Assembly: GCA_003313425.1 (NCBI GenBank)
Contig: NHZP01000024.1
Span: 124,001 to 188,000, forward strand
Reading direction: 5' to 3'
Length of the DNA: 64,000 nt
Source: Pseudopyrenochaeta lycopersici
Lineage: Eukaryota; Ascomycota; Dothideomycetes; Pleosporales; Pseudopyrenochaetaceae
Shown here in pieces: positions 20,327 to 32,600 of this stretch (the stretch's first letter is position 1; the number at the start of each line of letters is the position of its first letter). Both the position numbers and the translations under genes were made by a program. Below the pieces are notes generated by a model. It was not told the DNA's origin. It did no database searches and saw only the letters and a list, made by a program, of their open reading frames with translations.

Positions 20327-22120
20327 TTAGCGGATGGTCATCTGCTTAACGACGCTGGGCTTCATAGAAGCAGCACCGGCAGCAGCGACAGAGGGCTGAC
20401 CGGGCTTCTTCTCGAAGATCTTCCAGAACTTGAGCGACTCATCGGCAGCGGCAGTGGCCAACATCTGACCATCGGGGCTGAGGCAGCTGTGGAGGACGCG
20501 GGACTCGTGGGCAGGAACCTCCATATTCTTGACGCCAGTCGGGTAGCTCCAGATGCTGAGACTGTTGTCAGGGAACCCACCGGTGCTGACGATCTCCTTG
20601 TAGTGTGTGCTCCATCGGAGGCTGGTGACTTGGGAGTCAGTGGCAATGTGGTTGATGCGAGCGCCGGTGGTGGTGTTCCAGAAGTAGATCTGACGATCAT
20701 TGGAACCTCCGCCAGTGGCGAGAAGGTTTGATTGCCACGGGCACCAGGAAACAGCCTTGACGGCAGCACGGTGGTTGGTTTTGGTGAACTTGGGAGCCGC
20801 GAGCGCACGTGCATCCCAAATGTTGACCATATTGTCATTGGCACCGGTAGCGAGCTGAGCACCGTCGGCGCGCCACTCAAGACCGCAGACCTCACCAGTG
20901 TGGGAGACGAGTTCGGCGACCTTGTGTTGAGCGACGCGAACGTCGTGGTTGTAGACAAGACCAGAGCGAGCTCCGGTGGAAAGGAGATGCTTGTTCCAGC
21001 CCATAACGCCAACGCGAGTCTCATGGCCGAACATGCTGCGGAGCTTAGTCTGCTCCTCGACATCCCAGATCTGAACCTCACCAGTGCCAAGACCGACACC
21101 GACGTAGGCGCCATCGCCAGACCACTTCACGGATGAAATGTAGGTGTCGGCAGGGCACTCGAGGAGTGAAGAGACTGAGCCAGAGTCGGCTGACCAAACG
21201 TAAACGGAGCGTTCGAGGCCGATGGCGACCTGGTTGCCAGAAGACCAGTCGAGGAGGTTGAGGTAGTAGTCATCGACTAGGCCAGGAGCATCGAGAACTC
21301 GCTCGGGTGCTGAGGGAATACGACGACGGCTTTGTGCATTGACGGCGCTAGTGGGCTTAAGAGGGCGGTTGTATTGGGATCGAAGGTCGATGGGCTTTGA
21401 CGATTCTGGTGGTGCAGGCTTGAATGCGAGAATGCGGGTGTTGGTGTTGATGCCACATGCTGATGCGAGTGAAGACTGATATGCTGCTGCACCGGGAGCT
21501 GGCTGTGAACGCGAGCGACCCTCGTCCTCGTCATCTTCAAGACTTAGGCCCTCTAGGGAAAGTGTGGCGTCCTCTTCTGATCCGCGTCCACCAAGGTCAA
21601 AAGCACTCGCAGCCGTAGCCAGCACCGTAGAGCCTTCACCCTTGGAGCTAGACTTTGGACGCTGGTCGAGGTCGAGCTTGCCTGTGCCGACGTTGACGAT
21701 GGCCTCGCTAGCCGTCCGGTTTGGGATGAAGCGGTCAGCGGTGTTGTATGCGATGCGGGTCTTTGTGGGTCGTGATCGGAGGGTGCTATCTTTCTTTGCT
21801 TTGGGCGTCTTCGTTGTCGAGGTGGTGTTTGCGGTCCCAGTGAGCGTCCACTCTGATACGCCGAGCTCTAATCGCCGCGGCGAGTTGTGGCTCTGGCGGG
21901 CAATATTTGACTTGGGCGAGTCGCGGGTAGTCTTGGTGATGGAGCGCTGGAAGCGGGACATGAGATTGCCGCCATGGATAGACTCGTGTGCCTGCACATC
22001 GGGAGTCTGGGTGCGTGGGGTGCGTGGAGAGGGTGTCAGTGGCATGCGACCGCCAGCGGTGCGGGTAGAGAAGATTGATGAGCGGCTCTTGACCGGAGTC
22101 AAGACTGCTGTACCGGCCAT
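20327..22120 (-). CDS. CDC20: Cdc20/Slp1, WD40 activator of the anaphase-promoting complex
   Basis: Single exon, 597 aa. Cdc20 recruits substrates such as securin and cyclin B to the APC/C and is the target of the spindle checkpoint. The disordered N-terminus (about 1-280) contains the C-box DRFIPNR (residues 129-135) and a Mad2-binding-like stretch RILAFKPAPP. Seven WD40 repeats follow (for example GEVQIWDVEEQ, DNMVNIWDARAL, NDRQIYFWNTTTG, DESLKFWKIFEKKPG). The chain ends in Ile-Arg, the IR tail that docks on APC/C. These features separate it from ordinary WD40 proteins; Cdh1-type is less likely because the Mad2-binding stretch is present. It is divergent from the kelch-BTB gene with about 670 bp between starts. 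Confidence 0.95.
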   Translation of the reverse strand: MAGTAVLTPVKSRSSIFSTRTAGGRMPLTPSPRTPRTQTPDVQAHESIHGGNLMSRFQRSITKTTRDSPKSNIARQSHNSPRRLELGVSEWTLTGTANTTSTTKTPKAKKDSTLRSRPTKTRIAYNTADRFIPNRTASEAIVNVGTGKLDLDQRPKSSSKGEGSTVLATAASAFDLGGRGSEEDATLSLEGLSLEDDEDEGRSRSQPAPGAAAYQSSLASACGINTNTRILAFKPAPPESSKPIDLRSQYNRPLKPTSAVNAQSRRRIPSAPERVLDAPGLVDDYYLNLLDWSSGNQVAIGLERSVYVWSADSGSVSSLLECPADTYISSVKWSGDGAYVGVGLGTGEVQIWDVEEQTKLRSMFGHETRVGVMGWNKHLLSTGARSGLVYNHDVRVAQHKVAELVSHTGEVCGLEWRADGAQLATGANDNMVNIWDARALAAPKFTKTNHRAAVKAVSWCPWQSNLLATGGGSNDRQIYFWNTTTGARINHIATDSQVTSLRWSTHYKEIVSTGGFPDNSLSIWSYPTGVKNMEVPAHESRVLHSCLSPDGQMLATAAADESLKFWKIFEKKPGQPSVAAAGAASMKPSVVKQMTIR

Positions 22121-22793
22121 GACTGCTGGAGGCTCGTACTAGAGAGCCATTAGCCGGGTGGGCAGTTTATGTGGGGGTAATGGCCTACAATGGGGTTTCT
22201 GGGTCTGTAGCTGTATGTAAAGATTAGTATTAGACAATGTTGTAATCGATGCTCTGAAGTATTGATTTGAAAGGAATTGGCTGTGCGCGCTGGGAAGACT
22301 GAGATGCAGAGGGGGTACGAAGAGGTGAGGTAGGTGGTGTGCAGAATGGCAGGCGTGGGGAGGGTTAAATATCGTTTGTTTACGCTGGCGTTGACGGGGC
22401 GACGGCTGCACGACCCTTGCACGTGGCTCGAGCTGCAATGACATCACGTGGCTATCCCGAGCTCGGGGGAGATGAAGGGCAGCGGCGGCCGTGTTGGATA
22501 CGGGGCCAGGACGCAGCCCCTGCCCCATGCGACGGCCATGGTCGGTGAGGAAACGCCTGGTGCAGCTCTGGCAGTGGCCAGCGACTCGCGGACCGGCAGC
22601 GCCGTACTTGCCGTGGCTGGGTCGGCGCTTCCGCTTCCAGCTTTCTTTTCTGCCGCTCGGGCCTTCACCGCTCCCAACTGGCCGGCCAAGTCAGCCTCAA
22701 GCTTCAACATTCTCGCCGTCCGGACAAAGGCAACCCTGCCCACCTGGGCCCCCATGAGCACCCACTCCCTCTTCACCACCATTTGCTAGGTCA
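22121..22793. promoter_or_regulatory. Shared divergent promoter region of CDC20 and the kelch-BTB gene
   Basis: The 673 bp between two head-to-head start codons is GC-rich on the kelch side and T-rich on the CDC20 side. Frames inside (22444-22782 minus and 22448-22789 plus) overlap each other and carry no motif, so I read the stretch as promoter and 5' leaders. Confidence 0.5.
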
Positions 22794-25184
22794 ATGGCGC
22801 ACTCGACCGCACGACCCATCTTCCCTCCCCCGAATGCCCTCACCTCCGCCATGACCTCGACCCCGTCGCCAGCCCTCAGCAACACTCCTGGAACCAGCGG
22901 TTCGAGCAGCAACACCTTCCTCATGTCAGCCAGTCCCGTGCGGAACCGCAGATCTGCCGTCGAGGGCTACAAGCCCAAGATGATCTCTACCATCGGCGCC
23001 AAGCCTGCCTGTCTCGTTAATGCCTCCGTCACCTACGTTGGGGATGATCAGATATACGCCTTCGGGGGATTCGACCAGTACACCGATGAAGGTGAGTGTA
23101 CTAAGACTGCCACATGCCCTATTGCATGTAGGCCACGGCGATGCTCTGAATCCAGGCCTACTGCCTTCACAGCATCATGTAAATGAGGCCAAGCCCCGGA
23201 CCAGCAGGCTTCACCGAATATACTACAGAAGGCATACTAACACCTTTCCCAGTGTACAATCATGTTCTTCGATTAAACCTCATCACCCGACAGTGGAATC
23301 TCGTAGACAATTATGGAGACATTCCAGGCGTACGCATGGGTATGTACATTCGCTCTCGACTGCCTTGACTCTGACTGATTGAAGCATATAGGACATACAG
23401 CATGTCTGTGGCAGGGGAGCAAACTTCTTGTCTTCGGTGGTGAGAATGAGCACCGCCAGCATCTTGCCGACGTGATAGTCTTCGATCTCAAAACGGCACA
23501 CTGGACCCAGCCCGAGCTTCACGGACCCATACCTCGCGGACGAGCTCGCCACTCTGCAGTCATCTACGATGACAAATTGTACATCAGCGGTGGGCAAACA
23601 GGCCATGATAGTGTCTTGGACGACATTTGCTACCTTGATCTCAAGACATGGACGTGGTCACGTACATGGAGATTTGTCCCTCGTTACGATCATGCCAGCT
23701 GGATTTGGAATGGCCGTATTTGGATCTTCGGAGGTATCAATGATGAGATGGAGAAGAACAACGAAATATGGTGGCTCGACCTCCGCGGTAGTCCTGAGTT
23801 CGACCATGCGATGAAGTTTGGCACTGGCGACCGACAACTAACTTCGTCGCGACATCGTTTTCCGGTTCCAGCCTCCGGCCAGCTCGCTACTGGCAGCACT
23901 GGCTACACAGCAAATTCCAGCGTACAGTCGTATCATGGCTTGACCTCGAATCGGTCTCCCTATGTTGCGCCTGGATCCATATCATCACTCAAATTTCACT
24001 CTAGCCCTAACTTACCGTCACAAGCGGCGGGTACGCACTTCCACATCTTCTCTTCCGGATGCATGCTGGACTTTGTCACACCAGCTGAATTAAGTTGCGA
24101 AACAAGTTTGTCTAGTTTGGAGCTAGACACTCTACGTTGGCAAAAGCTTGCTGAAGGGAAAGACTTGTACAGCCCAAACTACCGCTGGCATTATTGCACT
24201 ACAAATCCAGAAGGGACCCATGCCTGGCTTCTCGGTAGCCCTATCGAGTCTGCACCAGATGGAAACCACAACGGCGAGTATTTGAGCGACGTTCTTGCTA
24301 TCGACCTCCGCAAGTACGGAATCCTTGGCAACGAGCTGGCTTCGGACTCGCGTTCAAAGATGATGCCTTCTTCCGATGCCAATGTCTCATCACATCTGAC
24401 TGGTATTGGCGCAGATCTGTCTTTGACCTTTGACCAGCCACCCGAGAGTGGCAGCGGGGCAGACTTCATTATCACTGCTGACCCAGACGACGATGACTAT
24501 GTCGATGTTTCGACATTAGACCCAGGGGCATCCTCGACCGCCGTGGGACTTGTCTCTAGGCCGATTCATGTGCACAAACTCATTCTACATGCTCGCTGGC
24601 CTCACTTTGCTCGGCTCTGGAGCGCTCAAATGTCTGAGTTCCATTCCAAGAAGATGCATATCCCTGAACCTTACTCGGCTGTTCGCGCCTTCCTCTTCTA
24701 CTTGTATACGGATAGTATTGCACCAAATCCACAGAATGGTCCCACTCTCAGCGACGTTGCGGGTATGCTCGTCATGTCTAACATCTACGATATGCCGCGT
24801 CTCCGGCTGCTCTGCGTCAACCGCCTTGGTCGCGAACTTGATACAGAGCATGCCGCCATAATATGGGAGCGCGCTGCAACAGCAGGTGAAGACTGGCTCA
24901 AACAGCGAGCAGCATTGTTCTGCATGCAGAACTTCGGTCGTGTAGTCCGAACAGCAGGTTTCAGGAGCCTTAATCCAGCAAGCTTGATTGAGCTTTGCTG
25001 TGAAGCTAGCCCCGAATCGAGAGTTGTTGGCGGCGAAGACCTAGAATTACTAGGCCAAATCACGGGCCGCCCCTTCGGCGTTGCTACCAACCGCAAGCGT
25101 AGTCTCGGCAGTGCTGGGGTGCTAACAGCGGGAGAGGAAGATGGAGATGAAGAGGTGGAAGATGATGGCATGGATGTCAACTAA
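22794..25184 (+). CDS. Kelch-repeat/BTB protein (Ral2-like)
   Basis: Exons 22794-23091, 23253-23339 and 23392-25184 give 725 aa. Intron 1 is unusually long for this window (161 bp); intron 2 is 52 bp. Splicing yields YTDEVYNHVLRLNL and then MGHTACLW, both typical kelch blades. Kelch repeats cover about residues 80-250 (IYAFGGFDQY, LLVFGGENEH, LYISGGQTGHD, IWIFGGIND). A long Ser-rich linker follows, then a BTB/POZ-like segment from about 565 (PIHVHKLILHARWPHFARLW, VRAFLFYLYTD, ARGILV-like helix). The C-terminus is acidic. Kelch followed by BTB is the arrangement of S. pombe Ral2, a Ras-pathway factor, which is a possible orthologue; Cul3-adaptor function is another option. Both are inference. 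Confidence 0.87.
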
Positions 25185-25930
25185 GCATTGATCATCTCTC
25201 TCTTTTCATTTGTTTTTTTGTCGGCAGCATCTTTGCGCGGCGCTTGGCCTTTTGGATTCGAAGGAAAAGAACGAATCAAACTAATCTGAAATGATCAATT
25301 GCATTGCGCGGGCGCCCAATCTGGGGGGTTTTTGTTTCAGTATTAGGAGGAGGCGGGTGGTGTTTTTCGGTTTCACGACTGCACAGACGAACATGATGAC
25401 TTGCACATTAGGACAGATACAATACCACTAGATAAATGACATGATCTTTTTGACAAATTTGTTTGCTTCTTTATAACCTCATTTGTGAACTGCACAGCTG
25501 AACTGAGGAGGCTACTTGAGTTGACGGATGACGATAGTCTCGCCTTCCGTCTATACTTACTACCAGATCATAGAGAACTTTAAAGGTATAGCATAGATGC
25601 GAGTTGGTTCATAAGTGGCATTTGGACTGCCTAGTGGTATCTTTGCTACATATCGGAAAGGGAGACAAAGCTCTCCGTGGTGTACCAAGTATTATGCCTC
25701 GCCCACGCGCGTACGCTCAATGCTTAACGGGCAGATCTCATCACGGTATCCCCCTCTGAGAAGGAACAATCCTCCTCACTATCGTGGCAATCCAACATCC
25801 CATTAAGATCGCTTCCGTAGTCTTCGCCCGAGTACCGTTGCTGCTCCTCAGTCTCCTCCCATCTCAGGATATCCGCTACGTCGCCGGGGGTAAGACCGAC
25901 AGATGTGGTTTGCTCTTGTCGAGAGCTATT
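25185..25930. other. convergent intergenic region
   Basis: 3' ends of the kelch-BTB gene (+) and DSK2 (-). T-rich UTR-like sequence; no gene seen. Confidence 0.6.
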
Positions 25931-27438
25931 CTACGCTCCACCATTGAGCAAGTACTCGATAGCACCCTGCACATTGCCACCACTTCGTCGTAGTGCCGAA
26001 ACGTTCCGGTCGAACTCATAGAAGCCCATCTCATTCAACTGTCTGAGTTGTGTCTCGTACACTTCCTCTGGCGGCCTGTTGTCCGCTGGAGGGGGCGTGC
26101 CGAAGCCTCCCGCGCCAAATCCGCCTGGACCAAAAAGTGCAGCGAAGGGATTGTTGGCGGGTGGTAAATTGGAGCCGGCGCCTGTAGGTGGTGTTGGCGC
26201 GGCAGGATTGTGGCCAAAGGGCGAGAAAGGCGAAGCACCTGCGTCACCGCCCATCATCTGCATCATTGAGCGCATGGCATCGGGGTTCTGCATGAGGTTT
26301 CGAGCTGCTTCTGCAATGGGGTTCGCTTGGCCGCCCTGTGCGCCACCAAATAGGTTGGGAAATGTATCTGGCGGAGCTGATGAGGCGTTTTGTGAGTTTT
26401 GTGCAGTGTTGGTGTTCTGGTTCGGCTGTTGTTGCGGAGCGAAAGGATTCTGGCCGCCTGCGAAGAGACTAGCGAATGGGTTGCCGCCAGCACCGCCGCC
26501 GCCGAATGCTGCAAAAGGATCTGTTGGACCGGTGGTGTTTGGCTGGTTCGGTGTCGCGGTGGTGTTGCTGCCCGTCGCACTTGGCTGTGGTGTGTTGTCT
26601 GTGGCGCCTGGAGCGGGGAAACTTGGTCCTCCACCACTCCGGTCACCCATGGATCGCTGCATTTGTAGCTGCATTCGCATCATCTCGGGACTGAACATCA
26701 TGCGCCGCATCTCGGGGTTCCGGAGCATCTCCTGAAGCATGGGGTTGTTGCGGATCTGTCATTCGTTAGGCAAACACGACAAGCACTGAACGTAGCGCGC
26801 GTACCATAGGGTTCTGCATCATCATATCGACCACTGCAGGGTTATTCATGGCCTCATTCATCTGCGACAGAAACATTGGGTTGTCCATGAGTTCGAGCAT
26901 GGAGTCTGCGGTTGGCGGGGGGCCCATCTACAGCCTGTTAGCATAGCCCCACTATCAGAAGAGCTCTCCGGAGACTCACTCCACCGTCTGGGCCAAACGT
27001 ATCCATACCAGGCAGGCCATGGAAGCCAGCATACCTCGCACCAGTCAGGCCGGCGAGGGGGTTGTTCCCCGTTCCTGCAGCGATGTGTGTCGGTACCTGC
27101 GGCGTGGGAGTACTGCTTCCACCCGTGGTGCTGGCTGTGCCCTGGCTCGCCGGGTTTTGCCTTGCATTGCTCGCCGCTCCCTTGACCAGGTGAATGGTAT
27201 GGCCGTCCTTGATCTTGACGCTGGCGAGTGTGTCGGGGTCCTTCAGCACGCGACCAGAGTATATCAGGCGTTGTCGCTCGGCGGGGATGTCGGCATATTC
27301 TGAAGTTGATAGCTTGGCCTTGAGATCGGCGACTGTGGTGGCGCTTGGTAGTGTGAGGACGTGTTTCTGGTCATTTGCAGCCTTGACGTTGAAAGTGACC
27401 TGCGTGTCCTCAGTGGATGCGGAGGGGTCGTCGGCCAT
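25931..27438 (-). CDS. DSK2: Dsk2/ubiquilin, UBL-STI1-UBA proteasome shuttle
   Basis: Exons 27438-26980, 26927-26805 and 26755-25931, introns of 52 and 49 bp, 468 aa. Ubiquilins carry ubiquitinated proteins to the proteasome: the UBL docks on the proteasome and the UBA binds ubiquitin. The UBL is at about 13-86 (VTFNVKAANDQKHVLTL, RLIYSGRVLKDPDTL, DGHTIHLVKG). The middle has Met/Asn/Pro-rich STI1-type helices rebuilt by splicing (MLELMDNPMFLSQMNEAM, DMMMQNPMIRNNPMLQEML). A Gly/Pro/Gln-rich linker leads to the C-terminal UBA (QLRQLNEMGFYEFDRNVSAL). The start at 27438 was chosen because the UBL begins right after it. The frame stays open upstream, but only as leader. Head-to-head with the oxidoreductase gene. 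Confidence 0.95.
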
Positions 27439-27981
27439 GATGTGTAATATTATGCGAGAGTGGAGGAGAAGCGATTGTAAGCGTGGGGCTTTTCGGAGGG
27501 GTAGAGCCTGTCGCTTGGATAATGTTAAAACTCCGGAGGAATACGGGCGCCGTACAAGAAAACTGTCGTGTAGGAGGAAGAGGCTGTTGAGGGAGAGACA
27601 AGGTCTGGATAGCTTTGGAAGGCGGCAGAAGGCGCGGGACGGACCAAACGTCGTCACTTCCTCGCCCGAATGCCTGGCGTCATTAGCGTGTGGCCGTGCA
27701 TGTGGCTTGCGTTTCTCGATTAGTCAGGCACCCGGCCAAGTCAAGCAGCGAGTGGGGAAGAGCGAGAGAGGAAGCCGGGGAAGCCCTCCAGTGCCGAGGC
27801 ATCTCCAGGTGGAGATTCAGCGGTCGCAATCCCAGCACGCCATAATGGAACTCTGTTTTATCCCAGTTCTCGGCACCAATCTACGACCATTAAGGCCTGA
27901 TTGAATTCTATCATACTCTTCCTGTCTTCAATATATCAATTATCCTCAGCCCACGGTACACATTACCAGAGCACCACCAGA
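27439..27981. promoter_or_regulatory. Divergent promoter region of DSK2 and the quinone oxidoreductase
   Basis: 543 bp between opposed start codons. Long open frames on both strands run into the flanking genes in or out of frame, but none carries a recognisable domain of its own. Confidence 0.45.
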
Positions 27982-29137
27982 ATGAAGGGCATACAGATTA
28001 AAGAATATGTCAAGGTGGGTAACTACAACCCCTTATACTCATACGAGTCCATACAACAGCTAACCACATCAAAGGGCCCGGAGGATCTGAAAGTCCTTGA
28101 TCTACCCACGCCCACCCCTAAATCGAATGAATACCTCATCGCCATCTACGCCTCCGCAACCAACTTCTTCGACTTGCTCCAAATCCGCGGAAAGTACCAA
28201 CATCAGCCCGCCTTCCCCTGGATTGCCGGCTCGGAGTTCTCTGGCCTTGTTCTACAGGCCCCAACCTCCCTACCAGGCGGCAAGACGCCCAAATTCAAGG
28301 CAGGAGACAGGGTGTTTGGAGCAAGCCAGGGCGGGTATGCGACACATATTGTGGCTACAGAGGACCGATTGAAGGGTATCCCCGACGGTTGGAGTTATCA
28401 AGACGCCGCTGGAGTATTTGTCACGGCGCCGACTAGCTATGCTGGCTTGGTCACCAGGGCTGGAATAAAAAAAGGTAAGCCGGCCTTTCTGCCTAGACTC
28501 CGTTTCCCGTCCTAGGACATAGTCGATTGATTGATAGCTAATGGTTACAGGTGATTGGGTCCTCATTCACGCAGCAGCTGGTGGTGTCGGCTTAGCTGCC
28601 GTCCAAATCGCCAAAGCCTTCGGCGCAACTGTCGTGGCTACTGCAGGCACACCGCACAAACTCGACGTTGCACGCTCCTTCGGCGCAGACTTTGCCGTCG
28701 ACTACCGTCAATCGGACTGGCCCGAGCAAGTCAAGAAACTCACACCAAAAGGCCGAGGTGTAGACATCGTCTATGACCCCGTTGGCCTAATTGCACAGTC
28801 CATGAAATGCACAGCCTGGAACGGGCGACTCTTGGTGATTGGGTTTGCGGCTGGCGACATCGAGAAAATGGCTACGAACCGCATTCTCTTGAAGAACGTG
28901 AGCGTAGTAGGCTTGCACTGGGGCGCATATGCTATTAACGAGCCGGAGATGCAGGACGTGGTATGGGATGGCATTTTCGATCTGGTGAAAAAGGGCAAGT
29001 ATAGAGGTACCGCATTTACGGATGAGGAGTTTGTAGGGCTAGATAGCGTACCCGCGGCGTTGAAGGCGCTTGGTGCACGGGATAGTTGGGGCAAGGTCGT
29101 CATCAAGGTGCCGCAAGAGGGTGGGAGCAAGATTTAG
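27982..29137 (+). CDS. Zinc-independent quinone oxidoreductase (MDR family, zeta-crystallin-like)
   Basis: Exons 27982-28014, 28075-28474 and 28551-29137, 339 aa. The first exon is only 33 bp, and intron 1 (60 bp) is in frame if retained. The groES-like N-terminal domain has EYLIAIYASATNFFDLLQIRG, the pattern of quinone reductases: Asn-Phe in place of the Cys zinc ligand of alcohol dehydrogenases. The Rossmann domain has HAAAGGVGLAAVQIAKAFGA, completed across intron 2 after GDWVL. VIGFAAGDI and NVSVVGLHWGAY are typical of this subfamily. It probably reduces quinones or enones with NADPH in the cytosol; the physiological substrate is unknown. Confidence 0.9.
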
Positions 29138-29693
29138 GCAACGCCTTGGATATATAGAAACGTAGCCGTTGATGATACTGCTTACCAGGAGTTGTTGCGT
29201 GATGTTGGAAAGCACATGAAGGCGCCAATTGATTCTCGACAGCAAAGACATATCGCCACAAAACACAGCAAGCTGTCCAGGTCCTTCGAGCTAGGACGAC
29301 GCCTGCAGACGTCCATCAACATGTTCGGATGTTGGCATGCTCAAGCTGTTGCGCCTTACTCTACAGGAACTTTCTCCTCTGATTGTGTTGCATGACAAAA
29401 TGTAGCAACAGACCAAATGCGAAGACTCATCAAAGATATCGAGCAACTAACGCATACCACAGTACAGAAACTGCGAATACGTAAGACTATACCGTGGTGA
29501 AGTCGTTTAAGGTTGGCTCTGAGGCGAAAAGCGCCAGCGCGCTAAGACGTCGGCGAAACGAAGCACCGACCAGCTTTCTTTGAGGCCGTCGCCTCCAGTC
29601 GCGACCAGACAAGGAGCTCGACACTCCCGCGCTCGCTCTTACCCCATCACCCCCTCTCCTTCATTGTACACCTCTCCGGCTGTGTCTGCGACC
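29138..29693. other. intergenic upstream of RPB2
   Basis: No gene seen. The RPB2 frame is open from 29580 but has no ATG before 29694, so this is promoter and leader. Confidence 0.6.
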
Positions 29694-32600
29694 ATGGCTG
29701 ACCCATACTATGACAACAACATGGAGGAAGGGGATGGGGACTACGAGGACGATGGAGACGACCAGGAGATCTCGCCCGAGGACTGCTGGGCCGTCATCAG
29801 CTCATTCTTCGACACCAAGGGCCTGGTGTCTCAGCAGCTGGACTCATATGACGAGTTTACGCGCAACACGATACAAGACATAGTAAAAGAGAACGGCAGC
29901 GTCATACTCGAGCAGAACACGCCCTACAACCCGGACGAAGAGGAAGACCCCATCATCAAGCGGCGCTACGAGATCAAATTCGGGCGCGTCTACCTGGCCC
30001 GGCCTACGCACACCGAAGGCGATGGCACCACGGTCCAGCTCTACCCCCACGAGGGTCGCCTGCGAAATCTTACCTACTCCGGCGCCATGTTGGCTGACAT
30101 TGAAAACCGCATCATGGTGGCACGCGAGTCACATGCACCGGCCGAGGGAGATGATGAAGAAATGGAAGGCGGCTACACAGGCGGGGCGACACAGATTCGG
30201 TGGGAGCGCGAGGATGCGCCCATGGACGATGAAGCAGCCGCGAGGGTCTTTATAGGAAAACTGCCCGTCATGCTCCGGTCTGAGCTCTGCCATTTGCGCA
30301 ACCAGTCGGACGCAGATCTCTTCGCACTCAACGAGTGCCCATACGACCAGGGCGGCTATTTCGTCATCAACGGCAGTGAAAAAGTCCTGATCGCACAAGA
30401 ACGCAGCGCGGCGAATATTGTCCAGGTTTTCCGGAAGAAACAGGGTCCAATCCCCTGGATAGCTGAAATTCGAAGCGCAGTCGAGAAGGGGACCCGGCTG
30501 ATTTCTTCCTTCAACATCAAGTGGGCTGAGAACTCACTGGCTGGCACTGGTAAACGTGTACCCGGGCCGTTCGCGTACGCCACTCTCCCATACATCAAAG
30601 CAGATGTACCCATGGCCATCGTCTTCCGCGCGCTTGGAATCGTTTCAGACGAGGAAATCCTAAGCCATATCGTCTATGACCGCACAGACACACAAATGCT
30701 AGAATTGTTGAAGCCAAGTATTGAAGAAGGCTCTGTGGTCCAAGACAGGGAGACAGCGCTGGATTTCATCGCCAGGCGAGGCGCAAACTCAGGAACCAAG
30801 GACAGGCGTCTTAAGTTCGCAAAGGACATTATGCAGCGCGAGTTTCTACCACATATTTCCCAGAAGGAGGGTCAAGACACTCGCAAGGCTTACTTCTTCG
30901 GCTACATGATCCATCGACTTTTACAGTGTGTGCTGGGTCGCCGCGACGAAGATGATCGTGACCATTTCGGTAAGAAGAGGTTGGATCTGGCGGGGCCGTT
31001 GATTGCCAACCTGTTTCGAATTCTCTTCCTGAAGTTGACAAAAGACGTCTACAAGTATCTTCAGCGCTGCGTTGAGAACAACCAGGACTTCAACGTGCAG
31101 ATGGCTGTCAAGGCCAGCATCATCACCAATGGACTGAAGTATTCTTTGGCGACGGGCAACTGGGGTGACCAGAAGAAGGCCGCCTCTGCGAAGGCTGGTG
31201 TCTCCCAAGTGTTGAACCGATACACGTATGCCTCCACCTTATCCCATCTACGCCGAACGAACACTCCCGTTGGTCGTGACGGTAAGCTGGCGAAGCCGCG
31301 CCAACTTCACAATTCGCATTGGGGCCTTGTGTGTCCTGCCGAAACTCCGGAAGGACAGGCCTGTGGATTGGTCAAGAACTTGTCCCTGATGTGTTATGTT
31401 AGTGTTGGAAGTGACGCCTCGCCTATTATTGATTTCATGACACAGCGAAACATGCAACTTTTGGAGGAATACGATCAAAATCAGAATCCGGATGCTACCA
31501 AGGTGTTTGTGAACGGCGTTTGGGTTGGTGTGCATTCCAATGCCCACCAGCTCGTCTCGGTTGTGCAAGAGCTCCGGAGAAACGGTACCCTCTCCTACGA
31601 GATGAGTTTGATCCGTGATATTCGTGACCGAGAGTTCAAGATCTTTACGGATGCTGGCCGTGTCATGAGACCCTTGTTCGTCGTCGAGAATGACATTCGA
31701 AAGCCAAACCGCAACCAACTCATCTTCACCAAAACCATCAGCCAGAAACTCCTCATGGAGCAACAAAGCCTTGACCAACGTGATGGCTGGAGTGAAGAAG
31801 AAATAGCGGCTGCTACATACGGTTGGAAAGGCCTCATTCAAGATGGTGTGGTCGAGTACCTGGACGCAGAGGAAGAAGAGACTGCCATGATTACTATGTC
31901 GCCCGAAGATCTGGACGAGTGGCGAGAGATGAAACAAGGTATTCTCCCAAGCGAGCGGGCAAGTCAAGGCCAAGACCGTTTGAGACGTATCAAGCCCAAG
32001 CCAGATCCTCGAATCCACGCCTACACTCATTGCGAAATCCATCCGGCCATGATCCTCGGTATCTGCGCCAGTATCATTCCTTTCCCAGATCACAACCAAT
32101 CGCCTCGTAATACCTACCAATCTGCTATGGGTAAGCAAGCCATGGGTGTCGCCATCACTAACTATGCGCTGCGTATGGAAACAATGATGAACGTTCTGTA
32201 CTACCCCCAGAAACCTTTGGCGACAACACGGTCGATGGAGTACCTCAAATTCCGTGAGCTCCCAGCCGGTCAGAACGCGATCGTGGCTATTGCTTGTTAC
32301 TCTGGATACAACCAGGAAGATTCCGTCATCATGAACCAGAGCAGCATCGATCGAGGCCTTTTCAGAAGTTTGTTCTACCGCGCGTACACTGAGCAAGAGA
32401 AGCGTATTGGCGTTAATGTCCTGGAGCAATTTGAGAAGCCAACTCGTGCTGATACGCTGCGATTGAAGGGCGGCACATATGACAAGCTTGACGATGATGG
32501 TGTAGTCGCTCCTGGTGTACGTGTATCTGGTGATGATATCATCATAGGCAAGACAGCACCCATCGCGACTGATGCGCAGGAGCTTGGCCAGAAGACTACG

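Noticed and set aside
20362..21114. 250-residue shifted frame within CDC20
   Set aside because: Same-strand alternate frame of the WD40 region, Ser/Pro/Leu-rich without motifs.
22444..22782. 112-residue GC-rich frame between CDC20 and the kelch-BTB gene
   Set aside because: Mirrored by an equally long frame on the other strand, typical of GC-rich promoter DNA.
27194..27904. 236-residue plus-strand frame opposite DSK2 and its promoter
   Set aside because: Starts inside the antisense of the UBL domain; basic low-complexity sequence without family features.
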